From assembly GCA_023408315.1 (NCBI GenBank), contig JAEYKI010000001.1, positions 186,001 to 250,000 of the forward strand: a stretch of 64,000 nt of DNA. Direction: 5' to 3'. This stretch comes from Bacillota bacterium (GTDB lineage Bacteria > Bacillota > Clostridia > Christensenellales > Christensenellaceae). This document shows, in pieces, positions 18,600-29,470 of the stretch. The notes beneath the pieces are model-generated. The model had not been told where the DNA came from. It made no database searches and saw nothing but the letters and a program-made list of their open reading frames with translations. Numbering within the stretch: position 1 is the first letter of the stretch; each line of letters starts with the position of its first letter. The translations under genes and the position numbers were made by a program.

Positions 18600-18658
18600 T
18601 CATAAATTTCTATATAAATTGCGCGCACATTTATTCGTTTTAAAAATCTTCTTAACAG

Positions 18659-19800
<1,142 letters not shown>

Positions 19801-20919
19801 TCAGGCCAACAGATTCTCTTCAGTTTCCTTTGAAAACAAATGAATCAACGCCGGGGAAAATTTAAAATGTATCTCAGCCAGGCTCCCAATGCCGCCACGG
19901 TACCTTTCGTCAAGATCAATTGTCGGAACGCGGATAATAGCATCCTTTCCTTCTACATTCAAATGTATATGCATTTCACTTCCCATCATTTCACAAACGT
20001 CAACGAATGCGCTGACGGCCCCTGTTTCTCCCTTTGCCGCGATACTGATGTGCTCCGGACGGATGCCAAGAATAATCTTTTGATCGCAAATCGCTTTTTT
20101 CTTAAGCCTGCCTCCCATTTCATCTGTAAGAGGAATTTTAACACCATACAATATTACAAAATATCCATCTTCTTTTTTGAGTTGTGCGTCAAAAAAGTTC
20201 ATTTGGGGCGAGCCGATAAACCCTGCTACAAACATTGTAGCCGGATGATTGAATACTTCCTCCGGAGTGCCAATCTGTTGAATATAACCATCTTTCATAA
20301 CAACAATACGGTTGCCCAGCGTCATGGCTTCCGTTTGATCATGTGTTACATAAATAAATGTAGTATTAATACTTTTATGTATCTTAATAATTTCAGCACG
20401 CATTTGGTTACGCAGCTTGGCGTCAAGGTTAGAAAGTGGCTCATCCATTAGAAATACTTTAGGATGCCTTACAATGGCGCGCCCTATTGCCACACGCTGT
20501 CGTTGTCCGCCGGACAGCTCCTTTGGCCTGCGCTGCAACAAGTCGATAATTCCTAAAATTCCTGCAGCCTCCTTCACCTTTTGATCTATCTCAACTTTGT
20601 TTACATGCCGAAGCTTCAATGCAAAAGCCATGTTTTCATATACCGTCATATGCGGGTACAAAGCGTAATTCTGAAAAACCATTGCAATATCCCGGTCTTT
20701 AGGCGGAACGTCATTTACAGGCTTTTCGTCAATATAGATATTGCCGCTGCTAATCTCCTCCAGCCCTGCAATCATACGAAGTGTTGTTGATTTACCGCAT
20801 CCCGAAGGACCAACTAAAACGACAAATTCTTTATCAACAATTTCAATATTCAGATCTTTAACGACCTCAATATTTTTATCAAATATTTTCGTGACCCCTT
20901 TAAGTCTTACACCAGCCAT
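19801..20919 (-). CDS. Sugar ABC importer ATPase, MsmX/UgpC type
   Basis: This 372-residue ATPase belongs to the carbohydrate uptake family 1. It has Walker A GPSGCGKST, signature LSGGQRQRVAIGRAI, Walker B VFLMDEPLSNLDAKLR, and a C-terminal TOBE-type regulatory domain from about residue 240 (IGSPQMNFFDAQL, LGIRPEHISIA). It is the last gene of the arabinoside operon, 57 bases after GH51 copy 1, and should power the two MalF/MalG-like permeases. ATPases of this kind often serve several sugar importers. Confidence 0.94.
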   Translation of the reverse strand: MAGVRLKGVTKIFDKNIEVVKDLNIEIVDKEFVVLVGPSGCGKSTTLRMIAGLEEISSGNIYIDEKPVNDVPPKDRDIAMVFQNYALYPHMTVYENMAFALKLRHVNKVEIDQKVKEAAGILGIIDLLQRRPKELSGGQRQRVAIGRAIVRHPKVFLMDEPLSNLDAKLRNQMRAEIIKIHKSINTTFIYVTHDQTEAMTLGNRIVVMKDGYIQQIGTPEEVFNHPATMFVAGFIGSPQMNFFDAQLKKEDGYFVILYGVKIPLTDEMGGRLKKKAICDQKIILGIRPEHISIAAKGETGAVSAFVDVCEMMGSEMHIHLNVEGKDAIIRVPTIDLDERYRGGIGSLAEIHFKFSPALIHLFSKETEENLLA

Positions 20920-20976
20920 ATATTTCGCCCTTCCTTATATTTTTGTCCAATTTACAATACCTAAATGAATCTAATA

Positions 20977-22479
20977 TTACGCTTGATCATATTGGATTCG
21001 AAATACATTCCATGAAAATTTTGGAATGGGCAGTTCACACTGTTCGTTAACTGCAATTTTTTTATCGTCATAGGCAGGTACAATTCTTTTATGATTCTCC
21101 AGGTTGTTTGCCTTTATATCATCACTCTTCATTTTCACTTGATGCTGTATTGTCTTGGGGTGCAATCCATATAGGTCAACCTCTAAATTAAAATCGTCTG
21201 TAAGACTACGGTTTACTGCAAAGATAACCAATTCTTTATTATCGGGATCCTGCACGCAGATAACATCCAAATATGGAATTTCTCCATTTTCCGATGCATA
21301 CGTTGGACAGATTAAATTTGTATTCAATACTTTTCCTTTTGCATATTTTGCGATATGGGAAAAAGGATAATAAGTTGGCTGCAACCAGCATTCGCCGCCC
21401 GGCACCGTCATAATGGTGGCGCTTACATTGGTCAGAAGCGACTGGCAGGCAATCTTGACCCGGTCACAGTTCCTCAGTAAAACCAACATCATGCTGGAAA
21501 AAAGCAGCATGTCTTCAAATGTATAAATCATCTCGCTAGTTCGAGGCGCTACCTGCCATTTTTCTGCCGCATCCGGTTCTTTAACGCTTGGAAAGTTCCA
21601 TACGTTCCACTCATCAAAGGATATATAGATATCCCTGTCTGAACGTTTTTTTTCTTTGATCACGTTGCAAACAGCAGCAACCGTCCGGATATATTTATCC
21701 ATATTTTCAGATTGAGACAAGAACTCCGGCGTCCCTTTATCCTGGCCTCCATAATATTGATGCAGTGAAATATAATCAATGTAATCATATGTGTGTCCCA
21801 GCGTCGTTAATTCCCAATCGGGATATGTGCTCATGCTCGATAAAGAACTGCCGCATGAAACCAACTTTATTCTGGGATCTACCCGCTTCATTGCCTTCGC
21901 GCATTCTTCTGCCAAGCGCCCGTACTCAGTCGCTGTCTTATGTCCAATCTGCCAAGGGCCGTCCATTTCATTGCCTAAACACCAGGTGGCGATATTATAC
22001 GGTTCAGTAATGCCATGCTCTATACGCAGATCGCTGTAATATGTGCCTCCGGAATGGTTGCAGTATTCAACCAAACTCATGGCATCTTCAATACCGCGAG
22101 TCCCAAGATTAACAGCAATGATTGGCATTACATTTACTTTTTCTGCAAACTTCATAAATTCATTCAAGCCAAAAGTATTGGGCTCTGTCGCGCCCCAGGC
22201 TATCTCCAATCTGGGAATGCGTTCCTTGCCGACTCCATCTTTCCAATTGTAACAGGAAACAAAATTTCCGCCCGGGTACCTGATGTTTTTCAAACCCAAT
22301 CCTTTAACAGCTTCCAGTGTATCTGAACGAAATCCATCTTCATCAGCCGATGGATGAGTCGGTTCATAAATGCCGGTATAAATTGTCCTTCCCATATGCT
22401 CAACAAAAGATCCAAATAGATTTTCGTTGATTTCTCCCACAATAAAATGATTGCTTGCAAACAGTTTTGCCTGCTTCAT
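20977..22479 (-). CDS. Alpha-L-arabinofuranosidase, GH51, copy 1
   Basis: This is a 500-residue retaining glycosidase that removes arabinofuranosyl groups from arabino-oligosaccharides. The catalytic acid/base Glu lies in WCLGNEMDGPWQ and the nucleophile Glu in SFDEWNVW. The TIM barrel is followed by a beta-sandwich from about residue 390. There is no signal peptide, so it acts in the cytosol on imported oligosaccharides. It lies between the MalG-like permease (12 bases upstream) and the ATPase gene. Confidence 0.96.
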   Translation of the reverse strand: MKQAKLFASNHFIVGEINENLFGSFVEHMGRTIYTGIYEPTHPSADEDGFRSDTLEAVKGLGLKNIRYPGGNFVSCYNWKDGVGKERIPRLEIAWGATEPNTFGLNEFMKFAEKVNVMPIIAVNLGTRGIEDAMSLVEYCNHSGGTYYSDLRIEHGITEPYNIATWCLGNEMDGPWQIGHKTATEYGRLAEECAKAMKRVDPRIKLVSCGSSLSSMSTYPDWELTTLGHTYDYIDYISLHQYYGGQDKGTPEFLSQSENMDKYIRTVAAVCNVIKEKKRSDRDIYISFDEWNVWNFPSVKEPDAAEKWQVAPRTSEMIYTFEDMLLFSSMMLVLLRNCDRVKIACQSLLTNVSATIMTVPGGECWLQPTYYPFSHIAKYAKGKVLNTNLICPTYASENGEIPYLDVICVQDPDNKELVIFAVNRSLTDDFNLEVDLYGLHPKTIQHQVKMKSDDIKANNLENHKRIVPAYDDKKIAVNEQCELPIPKFSWNVFRIQYDQA

Positions 22480-22490
22480 AAGTCAGTCTC

Positions 22491-23318
22491 CTATTCTTTG
22501 ATTCCAGTGGTAGCAATACCGCTGATAAAATATTTTTGAAACAGAAAATACAATATTATTAGGGGTAAAATAGACACCATGGTGGATGCTAAAATTGCGC
22601 CGTAATCAATAGCCTTATCCCCTACAAACATGGCTAAACCTGCCGATAATGTTCTCATATCCGTATTGCTTGTTAGCATTAGAGGATAGATCAGGTCGTT
22701 CCAGTTATTGATTAACAAAATAACCCCAAGAGAGATCAGCGCCGGTTTGCACAGGGGCAGCATGATTTTGAAAAAGATGCCGAACTCACCGAGGCCGTCA
22801 ATCCTTGCGGATTCTTCAAGAGATTTTGGCAATGAAATAAAGAATGAACGCATCAGATAAATACCGAAAGCGCTTGTCGCGCGCGGAAGGATTAATCCGG
22901 TAAACGTATTGATGATAGTCATTTTGGATTCCATTACGAACAAGGGAATCATGATAACCTGAAAAGGGATCATCATGGTAAGCAGTACAACAATAAACAG
23001 CGCTTGCTTTCCCTTGAACCGGAGCCTTGCAAATGCATAGCCTGCCATGGAGTCTAACAACAGAGAAAGCGCGACGACGCCACCCGAAAATATAACGGTA
23101 TTTAATAAATATGTTAAAAGGGGTATGCTGTTCCATACATTCCTGTAATTATCAAATGTAAAAGTTGATGGCATAAGTGTCGGCGGATACGTTATGATCT
23201 CCTGTGTCGGCTTTAGGGAACCAAGAACCAGCCAGATAAACGGGAACAGGACTAAGATCAAAATCACGATCATCCCAGCACCACTCAAAATATTGCCGAA
23301 TCTTTTTTTAGGTTTCAA
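22491..23318 (-). CDS. Sugar ABC importer permease, MalG type
   Basis: This is a 275-residue permease with six hydrophobic segments and the EAA loop (SLPKSLEESARIDGLGEFGIFFKIMLPL) that docks to the ATPase. It belongs to the carbohydrate uptake 1 family and pairs with the permease encoded upstream, whose stop it overlaps by four bases. The context with two GH51 enzymes suggests arabino-oligosaccharides as cargo. It ends at TAG. Confidence 0.93.
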   Translation of the reverse strand: MKPKKRFGNILSGAGMIVILILVLFPFIWLVLGSLKPTQEIITYPPTLMPSTFTFDNYRNVWNSIPLLTYLLNTVIFSGGVVALSLLLDSMAGYAFARLRFKGKQALFIVVLLTMMIPFQVIMIPLFVMESKMTIINTFTGLILPRATSAFGIYLMRSFFISLPKSLEESARIDGLGEFGIFFKIMLPLCKPALISLGVILLINNWNDLIYPLMLTSNTDMRTLSAGLAMFVGDKAIDYGAILASTMVSILPLIILYFLFQKYFISGIATTGIKE

Positions 23319-24223
23319 AGCACTTCCATCTCCTTTTTGAATGATTTTCTGTAAATGATCAACGTAGCCGCAGCAATTAATATAAAAAGCACTTCGGCTA
23401 TCGCAGACGCGTATCCAAGTGCGAAAGGCTGCAATTTGAATCCAACATTATATATGTACTGTACGACGGATTCCGTGGTATGTACCGTGGTAATGGGCCC
23501 CCCCTGCGTCATTACATAAATCTGGTCAAACACTTTTAACGAATCAATTGTATTCGTAATAACAACAAAGCTCAAAGTCGGAATTAATTGCGGGATAGTT
23601 ATCTTCATATGTTGCGTAAAAGTTCCTGCGCCATCTATCTGGGCAGCCTCGTAATACATTTGCGGAATAGCCTGTATGCCTGCCACCAAGATGACCAAAC
23701 TGATGCCTAAATTCTTCCACACGGTGGTGATAATTACTAAGGGCATTGCCAAATTGGGATCTTTAAGGAATGTAATATCAGAAAACCCCAGGGTTTTAAA
23801 AAAATAAGCATAAAGCCCCAGATTGGGATCAAGTAATATAGACCATAATATTCCTATAGCCGTCATAGAACAAACGGCTGGTATAAAAAGCATTGTTCTG
23901 CAAAATTTGCGGAAGACTGTGTTTTTGCTTACATAAATCGCAAGAATTAATGAGATCCCCGTTTGCAAGGGAACTACTATCAAAGTAAATATAGATGTAT
24001 TTAGCAATGAATTCCAAAAACGTGCATCAACAAGCATTTTTTGAAAATTGGCTAAACCGGCAAATGAGCTATTATTAAGAAATATATTTATATTCATAAA
24101 CCCCATTACAAAGGATATAACGATAGGCAAGATACTAAAAATCAGAATAACGGTGAGCGAAGGTATCAAAAACATATATGGAGTATTCTTGGATTGTCTT
24201 AAGGCAGGGAAAACGTCTCTCAT
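23315..24223 (-). CDS. Sugar ABC importer permease, MalF type
   Basis: This is a 302-residue permease with six membrane segments and the EAA-type loop (QAIPQMYYEAAQIDGAGTFTQHMKITIPQL, shortened here to its key residues E-A-A and G). It forms the transmembrane channel with the MalG-type partner. A stem-loop separates it from the binding-protein gene upstream. Confidence 0.93.
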   Translation of the reverse strand: MRDVFPALRQSKNTPYMFLIPSLTVILIFSILPIVISFVMGFMNINIFLNNSSFAGLANFQKMLVDARFWNSLLNTSIFTLIVVPLQTGISLILAIYVSKNTVFRKFCRTMLFIPAVCSMTAIGILWSILLDPNLGLYAYFFKTLGFSDITFLKDPNLAMPLVIITTVWKNLGISLVILVAGIQAIPQMYYEAAQIDGAGTFTQHMKITIPQLIPTLSFVVITNTIDSLKVFDQIYVMTQGGPITTVHTTESVVQYIYNVGFKLQPFALGYASAIAEVLFILIAAATLIIYRKSFKKEMEVL

Positions 24224-24282
24224 AAGTAAATCTCCATTCCAGAATCAGCCAGCAGAAGTCCACGGGTACTTTCACTCATTGG

Positions 24283-24312
24283 TGCATCATGCAGTAAAAA
24301 CTGCATGATGCA
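24283..24312 (-). terminator. Intercistronic stem-loop between binding protein and permease
   Basis: A perfect 12-bp stem (TGCATCATGCAG with CTGCATGATGCA) around a 6-base loop lies 21 bases after the binding-protein stop. It has no clean T-run, so a 3'-protecting or processing element is more likely than a full terminator. Confidence 0.65.
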
Positions 24313-24332
24313 TCCAAATAGAATCAGAAGTA

Positions 24333-25676
24333 TCAATTATTGGCTGCAAGTATCTCGTTTATCTTATCATCGCATATCTTCAAAGCGTCGGCAGGGCTTA
24401 CTTTGCCCGAATAAACGGATTCCAGCATTGCCCAAATGGCGTCATCGTTAATTGTGGTGACAGCTGTAAAGGCATCGGGATTATACGAACGTCCCAAGGC
24501 AGCCAGTGCAGGATCAGAAATCTCTTTCTGTACCGAATCAGCCTTTATGTCCGCATCGTTAAACAGTGAGTTCTTCCAAACCGGGAATCCTTCCTGAATG
24601 CTCCATTTCTTGGAGATTTCATCGGACATCCAGTACTTAATGAATTCATAAGCCGCCTTCTGTTCAGCATCAGACGCCGTAGTGGGTACAACAAAGCCAA
24701 TCTCACCGGTAATCTGCTGCTGCCTCGCCAAGCCTTTCGGAATAGCCGCGAAACCAAAGTTTATGTTCTTGGATTTCAGTCCTCCAATCATCCAGGGCCC
24801 GCTCATTTCCATACCCAATTTGCCGCTCAGCATCAGGTTGTCAATATCCGCACCGGTTGCGCCCGCCGGGCTGACTTTCTTGTTTATAACAAGATCCTGC
24901 ATCCAGGTTAGTGTTTTGAGATTCTCGGCAGAGTTAATCAGAGATTTCTTGGTTTTTGCATCCCATAGTTCTCCACCGTTATTCCAGAAGAAAGACGTCC
25001 AATACTCTGGATGGGCTTTTACAGCCAAACCAAGCCCGAACTGACCGTTCTCGGCGTCAGTCAGTTTTTGTGCAAAAGCAGCCATTTCCTCCAAAGATGA
25101 AGGAGGGGTATTGGCATCAAGCCCGGCTTTGGTAAACAAGTCTTTATTCCAGATCAGGTAATTCTGGTTATACTGCATAGGCAGAGCATAATATTTGCCG
25201 CCAAACTTTCCTGCGTCCAAAACGCTGGTAACATAGTCGCTTTCTTTAAGGCCGGTAACAGACCAGAAATCATCAAGGGGCTTAAGAGTATCGTTGGCCA
25301 GATAACCCGGGATGGTATCGCCAATCAGCAAAGCAAAGCCAGGGCCGCTTTTTGTCGCAATTGCCGGCGGCAGTTTTTGGGCTAATACATCCCACGCCAT
25401 AACATCCATTTTGATCTCAATTTTGCCGGCGTTGGCCTTGTTGAAGTCATCAACAATCTGTTTTAAAAAGTCACCGTCCGGCCCTGTAAAACCATTCCAG
25501 AAAGTCAGAGTCACCGGTTCCGAGGCGGAATTGGCGCTGGCACTTTGCGGCTCGGCGGTGCTGGCACTCGGCGCTGCGGTGCTTGCGGCCTGCGACGGAG
25601 TAGGCTGTGCAGCACATCCAACCGCTAGCAGCAGTACCAGTGTCAGTAATAGGACTATACCAAGGGTCTTTTTCAT
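24333..25676 (-). CDS. Sugar ABC solute-binding lipoprotein
   Basis: This 447-residue extracellular sugar-binding protein has a signal peptide ending in lipobox AVGC at about residue 21, then an Ala/Ser/Pro-rich linker, then the family 1 binding fold (VTLTFWNGFTGPDGDFLK, MDVMAWDVLAQKLPPAIA, TTASDAEQKAAYEFIKYW). It captures the oligosaccharide for the MalF/MalG-like permeases downstream. It lies between GH51 copy 2 and the permeases. Confidence 0.94.
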   Translation of the reverse strand: MKKTLGIVLLLTLVLLLAVGCAAQPTPSQAASTAAPSASTAEPQSASANSASEPVTLTFWNGFTGPDGDFLKQIVDDFNKANAGKIEIKMDVMAWDVLAQKLPPAIATKSGPGFALLIGDTIPGYLANDTLKPLDDFWSVTGLKESDYVTSVLDAGKFGGKYYALPMQYNQNYLIWNKDLFTKAGLDANTPPSSLEEMAAFAQKLTDAENGQFGLGLAVKAHPEYWTSFFWNNGGELWDAKTKKSLINSAENLKTLTWMQDLVINKKVSPAGATGADIDNLMLSGKLGMEMSGPWMIGGLKSKNINFGFAAIPKGLARQQQITGEIGFVVPTTASDAEQKAAYEFIKYWMSDEISKKWSIQEGFPVWKNSLFNDADIKADSVQKEISDPALAALGRSYNPDAFTAVTTINDDAIWAMLESVYSGKVSPADALKICDDKINEILAANN

Positions 25677-25806
25677 TCTTTCATCCTCCTTTTTTTGCGG
25701 AATGATCCGAACTTTATGGCCAATTTAAATATTATCAAGTACGGATTGAGGCTCCGCATTACCTCAAATCGCAAAATAATCTAAACAGCTCAAATTCTAA
25801 AATAAT

Positions 25807-27297
25807 CTAAACAATTTTAATTCTGATCACGTTCCATGAAAGCTTAGGGATGATGGTGCTGAAATCACTTTTTATTTCTTTGGTTTCCTGTATCAGTCTT
25901 GGCGTTACGGCCGATTTATTTTCAAACGTGTTGATTGCATTTTTATCGCCCCCGTCAAGACAACTATGCATTTCTATTTGTCCTTTTCCGAATGACTTTA
26001 TTTGTAATTCTATATTGATATCTTCCGATTCATCAATGTTTAAAACAAAAACATTCAGCATCTCATGCTCAATATCGTAAATAACGCTTATTGACAATAG
26101 AGGTGTATCTCCATGTTTTGTTTCAATGGTTTTTATTTTACAAATCGGTTTTATGACCATTCCTCTTCCGAATTGTGAAATATCCCTAAAAGGATAATAA
26201 ATGGTTTGCTTAAAAACACCGCCATTTTTGCGAGTAAATATGGGCGCGATAACATTGACAAGCTGTGCAAGACAGGCTATTTTCACACGGTCCGCATTGT
26301 TAAGCAATGTAATACCCAAACCCGCGAATACCAGTGCGTCCAGCAGGCTGTATCGGTCTTCCAATATATCAGGCGCTTCAATCCAATTCCTTCTGATCTG
26401 CTTTTGCTGATACCATACGTTCCATTCGTCAAATGACAGATTAACCGTTTTTTTGCTCCTTTTAAGAGCCTTCACATAATCTGTTGTCGCTTTTACTGCG
26501 TGAATGAACCGGTCCATATCAATAAACGAGGCGAGAAAGTCAAGATCATTACCCAAATTTTCGTAATACATATGCAACGAGAGGTAATCTGTTTCTTCAT
26601 AGGTATGCTCAAGGACAATTCGGTCCCATTCAGGAAAAGTTGGCATCTGGGATGTAGAACTGCCACAGACGATAAATTTCAGTGTTTCATCAATACTTTT
26701 CATCATCTTAATAGTCTGCCAAGCTTTATGCCCATATTCTTGAGCAGTCAACCCGCAGGTCTGCCAAGGCCCGTCCATCTCATTGCCAATACACCATAAT
26801 TTTATGTTGTAGGGATCCTTATGCCCGTTTTTGGCGCGGAGGTCCGACCAATAGGTTCCTCCCCTAAAATTACAGTACTCAACAAGATTTGCAGCAGTTT
26901 GTGGCGTTCCGGTTCCCATGTTAACACCGCACATAATCTGTGTTCCGGCAATCCGGCTCCAATCATAAAATTCATCAATACCAAATTGGTTTGACTCAAT
27001 CGTTTTCCAGGCCAGATCCAGACGCCTGGGCCTTTCATTACGGGGCCCAATACCATCTTCCCAATTATATCCCGATAAAAAATTGCCTCCAGGGTACCTG
27101 ACTGATGTAACTTTTAAATCTTTTATTAATTGCAAAACATCCGTTCTGAAGCCGTTTTCATCTGCAGACGGATGGCCCGGCTCATAGATGCCGGTGTACA
27201 CAGCCCGCCCTAAATGTTCTATAAATGAGCTAAACAATAGATCGTCAATTTCGGCATACGTGTAGTCTTTTTCCAGCTGAATTGTTTCATTTTTCAC
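25807..27297 (-). CDS. Alpha-L-arabinofuranosidase, GH51, copy 2
   Basis: This second GH51 enzyme has 496 residues, with acid/base Glu in WCIGNEMDGPWQ and nucleophile Glu in SFDEWNVWYQQ. It diverges strongly from copy 1 at 20977-22479, so the pair probably differs in linkage or substrate preference. The GTG at 27297 is preceded by a run of eight G that serves as ribosome-binding site; the longer open frame to 27339 enters the operator region and was rejected. It heads the arabinoside operon and ends at TAG. Confidence 0.94.
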   Translation of the reverse strand: MKNETIQLEKDYTYAEIDDLLFSSFIEHLGRAVYTGIYEPGHPSADENGFRTDVLQLIKDLKVTSVRYPGGNFLSGYNWEDGIGPRNERPRRLDLAWKTIESNQFGIDEFYDWSRIAGTQIMCGVNMGTGTPQTAANLVEYCNFRGGTYWSDLRAKNGHKDPYNIKLWCIGNEMDGPWQTCGLTAQEYGHKAWQTIKMMKSIDETLKFIVCGSSTSQMPTFPEWDRIVLEHTYEETDYLSLHMYYENLGNDLDFLASFIDMDRFIHAVKATTDYVKALKRSKKTVNLSFDEWNVWYQQKQIRRNWIEAPDILEDRYSLLDALVFAGLGITLLNNADRVKIACLAQLVNVIAPIFTRKNGGVFKQTIYYPFRDISQFGRGMVIKPICKIKTIETKHGDTPLLSISVIYDIEHEMLNVFVLNIDESEDINIELQIKSFGKGQIEMHSCLDGGDKNAINTFENKSAVTPRLIQETKEIKSDFSTIIPKLSWNVIRIKIV

Positions 27298-27352
27298 GCA
27301 AGCCCCCCCCTGTTTCGCCCTGTAAATAGATTTGTACACGTGTCCACAGCAT

Positions 27353-27368
27353 GCGTACTCGTGTACGC
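27353..27368. promoter_or_regulatory. Putative LacI-family operator
   Basis: GCGTAC-TCGT-GTACGC is a perfect 16-base inverted repeat 56 bases before the GH51 copy 2 start and about 180 bases before the divergent LacI gene. A related half (GTACACGTGT at 27334-27343) lies next to it. It is a good candidate for the binding site of the LacI regulator at 27549-28541. Confidence 0.6.
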
Positions 27369-27548
27369 AATTTATATTAGACTATTTTCTACTTATTGTC
27401 AATAGCATAATATATTTGGATTTTAATAATTTTTTTATTTTATGGGGTGGCTAAAAATGTAAAGGCGGCTATTATGTTTCTCAAAGTATTGATTATAGGT
27501 TAACAATTATGTAAAATTAAGATATTTATTAATAAAAGGTAGATGTTT

Positions 27549-28541
27549 ATGAGTATTACTTCAAAACAAATTGCGGAACTTTGCGGCGTATCCCGGACAA
27601 CGGTTGACAGGGCCCTCAATAATAAGCCACGTATCAGTAAAAAAACAAAAGCAAAAATATTAAAAGTTGCCAAGGAGTATAGTTATCGCCCTGCCCTGCT
27701 TGCAAGAAGCTTGGTAAAGGGCCGCACGTTCTGTATTGGTGTGGTCGTGTTCGATGTCAGAAACCATTATTTTTCCCAGATGTTAAGCTCAATTGAATTG
27801 TCATGCAAAGCAAACGGCTATGTTGTCTATTTTTCTATGCATGAAAAGGATAACGGCGTGGAGATTGAACTTATCAAGAATCTGGTTGATAGAAAAGTGG
27901 ACGGATTAATCTTATGCCCCGTTAATAAAGGCCCTGAATTTGAAAGCTTTGTCAGCAGCCTGGATATCCCAACGATAATCATCGGGAATAAAATCAGTGA
28001 GCATATACCATGCGTCTGCATTGATGAGAAAATGGCGGCCCAGGAAGCCACAAGCTTCATCATCAGTAAGGGATATAAGCGTATTTGTTTTGTTTGTCCG
28101 CCTCTGGCTGATCAAGCAAATGAAAACATTTATACGCACGAGCAACGTTTGCTTGGATTTCAGGATACTATTCATTTGCATAAAGATGTTGAAGGGGTCG
28201 TTTTGGGAGATTGGGGATTCCTTGAAAAGTCTATTGATATTGCCAAAAATCCGTCTATAAAGACTGCTTTCTTTTGTTCGGGAGATATTTATGCGCTGCA
28301 GATTCTTAAAGAATTCAGATTAAGGGGATATTCAATCCCCAAACAGTTTGGATTAATGGGGTTTGATAATATTGATATGTTGGATTATATCCTGCCACCG
28401 TTAACCACAGTTAAAAATTCTGTTGAAGAAGTTGCAAAAAAATCGGTTGAACAATTGTTAAAGCTCATTTCACACGAGGAAATAGCATCAAACGAATTTG
28501 TTCCATATGAAATAGTGTATGGGGATACTATCATAGATTAA
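27549..28541 (+). CDS. LacI-family transcriptional regulator
   Basis: This is a regulator of about 330 residues. It has an N-terminal helix-turn-helix (SKQIAELCGVSRTTVDRALN), a hinge helix (YRPALLARSLVKG) and a periplasmic-binding-like effector domain (GFDNIDMLDYILPPLTTVKN near the C-terminus). It is divergent from the arabinoside operon and probably represses it until an arabinose-related inducer binds. The ATG at 27549 was preferred over the one at 27543 because of the spacing from AAAGGT. Confidence 0.92.
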   Translation: MSITSKQIAELCGVSRTTVDRALNNKPRISKKTKAKILKVAKEYSYRPALLARSLVKGRTFCIGVVVFDVRNHYFSQMLSSIELSCKANGYVVYFSMHEKDNGVEIELIKNLVDRKVDGLILCPVNKGPEFESFVSSLDIPTIIIGNKISEHIPCVCIDEKMAAQEATSFIISKGYKRICFVCPPLADQANENIYTHEQRLLGFQDTIHLHKDVEGVVLGDWGFLEKSIDIAKNPSIKTAFFCSGDIYALQILKEFRLRGYSIPKQFGLMGFDNIDMLDYILPPLTTVKNSVEEVAKKSVEQLLKLISHEEIASNEFVPYEIVYGDTIID

Positions 28542-28693
28542 AACTTTAAACTCAAGAAGCGGGCGGACGAAATAAGGAAAAACAATACCAATGCCGGTAA
28601 ACTTCAGTATTGCTCCGGCACAATTCAGCCTGTCATCTGTCGAAAAAACAGACTTGAACTTGGCAGACCTGCAGAGCTGCCTGTTGAAATTTA

Positions 28694-29470
28694 TCAGGCC
28701 TCCCGCATGATGCGGCATGCCATTTTAAAAAGAATATCCGTTACAATGCTAAGGACGGCTATAATTCCCATGCAAACAATGATAATATGCGTTTGTCCCA
28801 GCATCCGCCCGTCAGACATAACCGCCCCAATCCCAATGTTTACGCCGGTCAGCTCACCCAGCACCAGATACGCCCAGCTTATCCCCAAACCCAGCCGCAG
28901 TCCTACGGTAACGCCGGAAAAAGACAGCGGAAAAATCACATACCTAAACATTTGGGGCCTTGTTGCGCCAAATACCCTTGCCACAGAAATATACTTGTCG
29001 TCTATCTCATGGGCGCTGTGCGCGGTATTCATGTATATCGGGAAAAACGCTGCAAGAGAGATCAAAAACAATGTGTTGCTCTCCCCAACACCAAACCAGA
29101 CGATTGCAACCGGAAGCCATGCGATTCCCGGAATAGAGCGTATCAGCATAATAAACGGATTGATTACGCGGTAAACACACTGCACTCTGCCCGAAAGATA
29201 TCCCAGAGGAAGCCCCAAAGCCGCTGCCGTCAAAAAACCTGTTGCCACTCTTGCCGTGCTGCTTAAAACGTGTTGCAGCAACAGGCCCGAATAAGCGGTT
29301 TCATTCGGCGGGCCAATTGCGAAATCAGCCAAAAATCCAAAAACTTTCTGGGGCGGCGGCAGAATATAAGCCGGCACACTTTTTGTTTCACATACAAGGT
29401 ACCACGCCAAAATGACTCCCACCGGAAGAATAAGCCCCAAAAAATCAGGCTTTTTTGTTTTTTTCATCAC
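28694..29470 (-). CDS. ABC importer permease, SsuC/TauC type
   Basis: This is a 258-residue permease with six membrane segments and the BPD-type docking loop (DKYISVARVFGATRPQMFRYVIFPL, with key Ala and Gly). This family imports sulfonates, taurine, thiamine precursors and related small molecules. It overlaps the binding-protein gene (ATGA). No matching ATPase gene lies in the window, so one must be shared from elsewhere. It is the last gene of the long Pyl-containing gene train. Confidence 0.9.
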   Translation of the reverse strand: MMKKTKKPDFLGLILPVGVILAWYLVCETKSVPAYILPPPQKVFGFLADFAIGPPNETAYSGLLLQHVLSSTARVATGFLTAAALGLPLGYLSGRVQCVYRVINPFIMLIRSIPGIAWLPVAIVWFGVGESNTLFLISLAAFFPIYMNTAHSAHEIDDKYISVARVFGATRPQMFRYVIFPLSFSGVTVGLRLGLGISWAYLVLGELTGVNIGIGAVMSDGRMLGQTHIIIVCMGIIAVLSIVTDILFKMACRIMREA

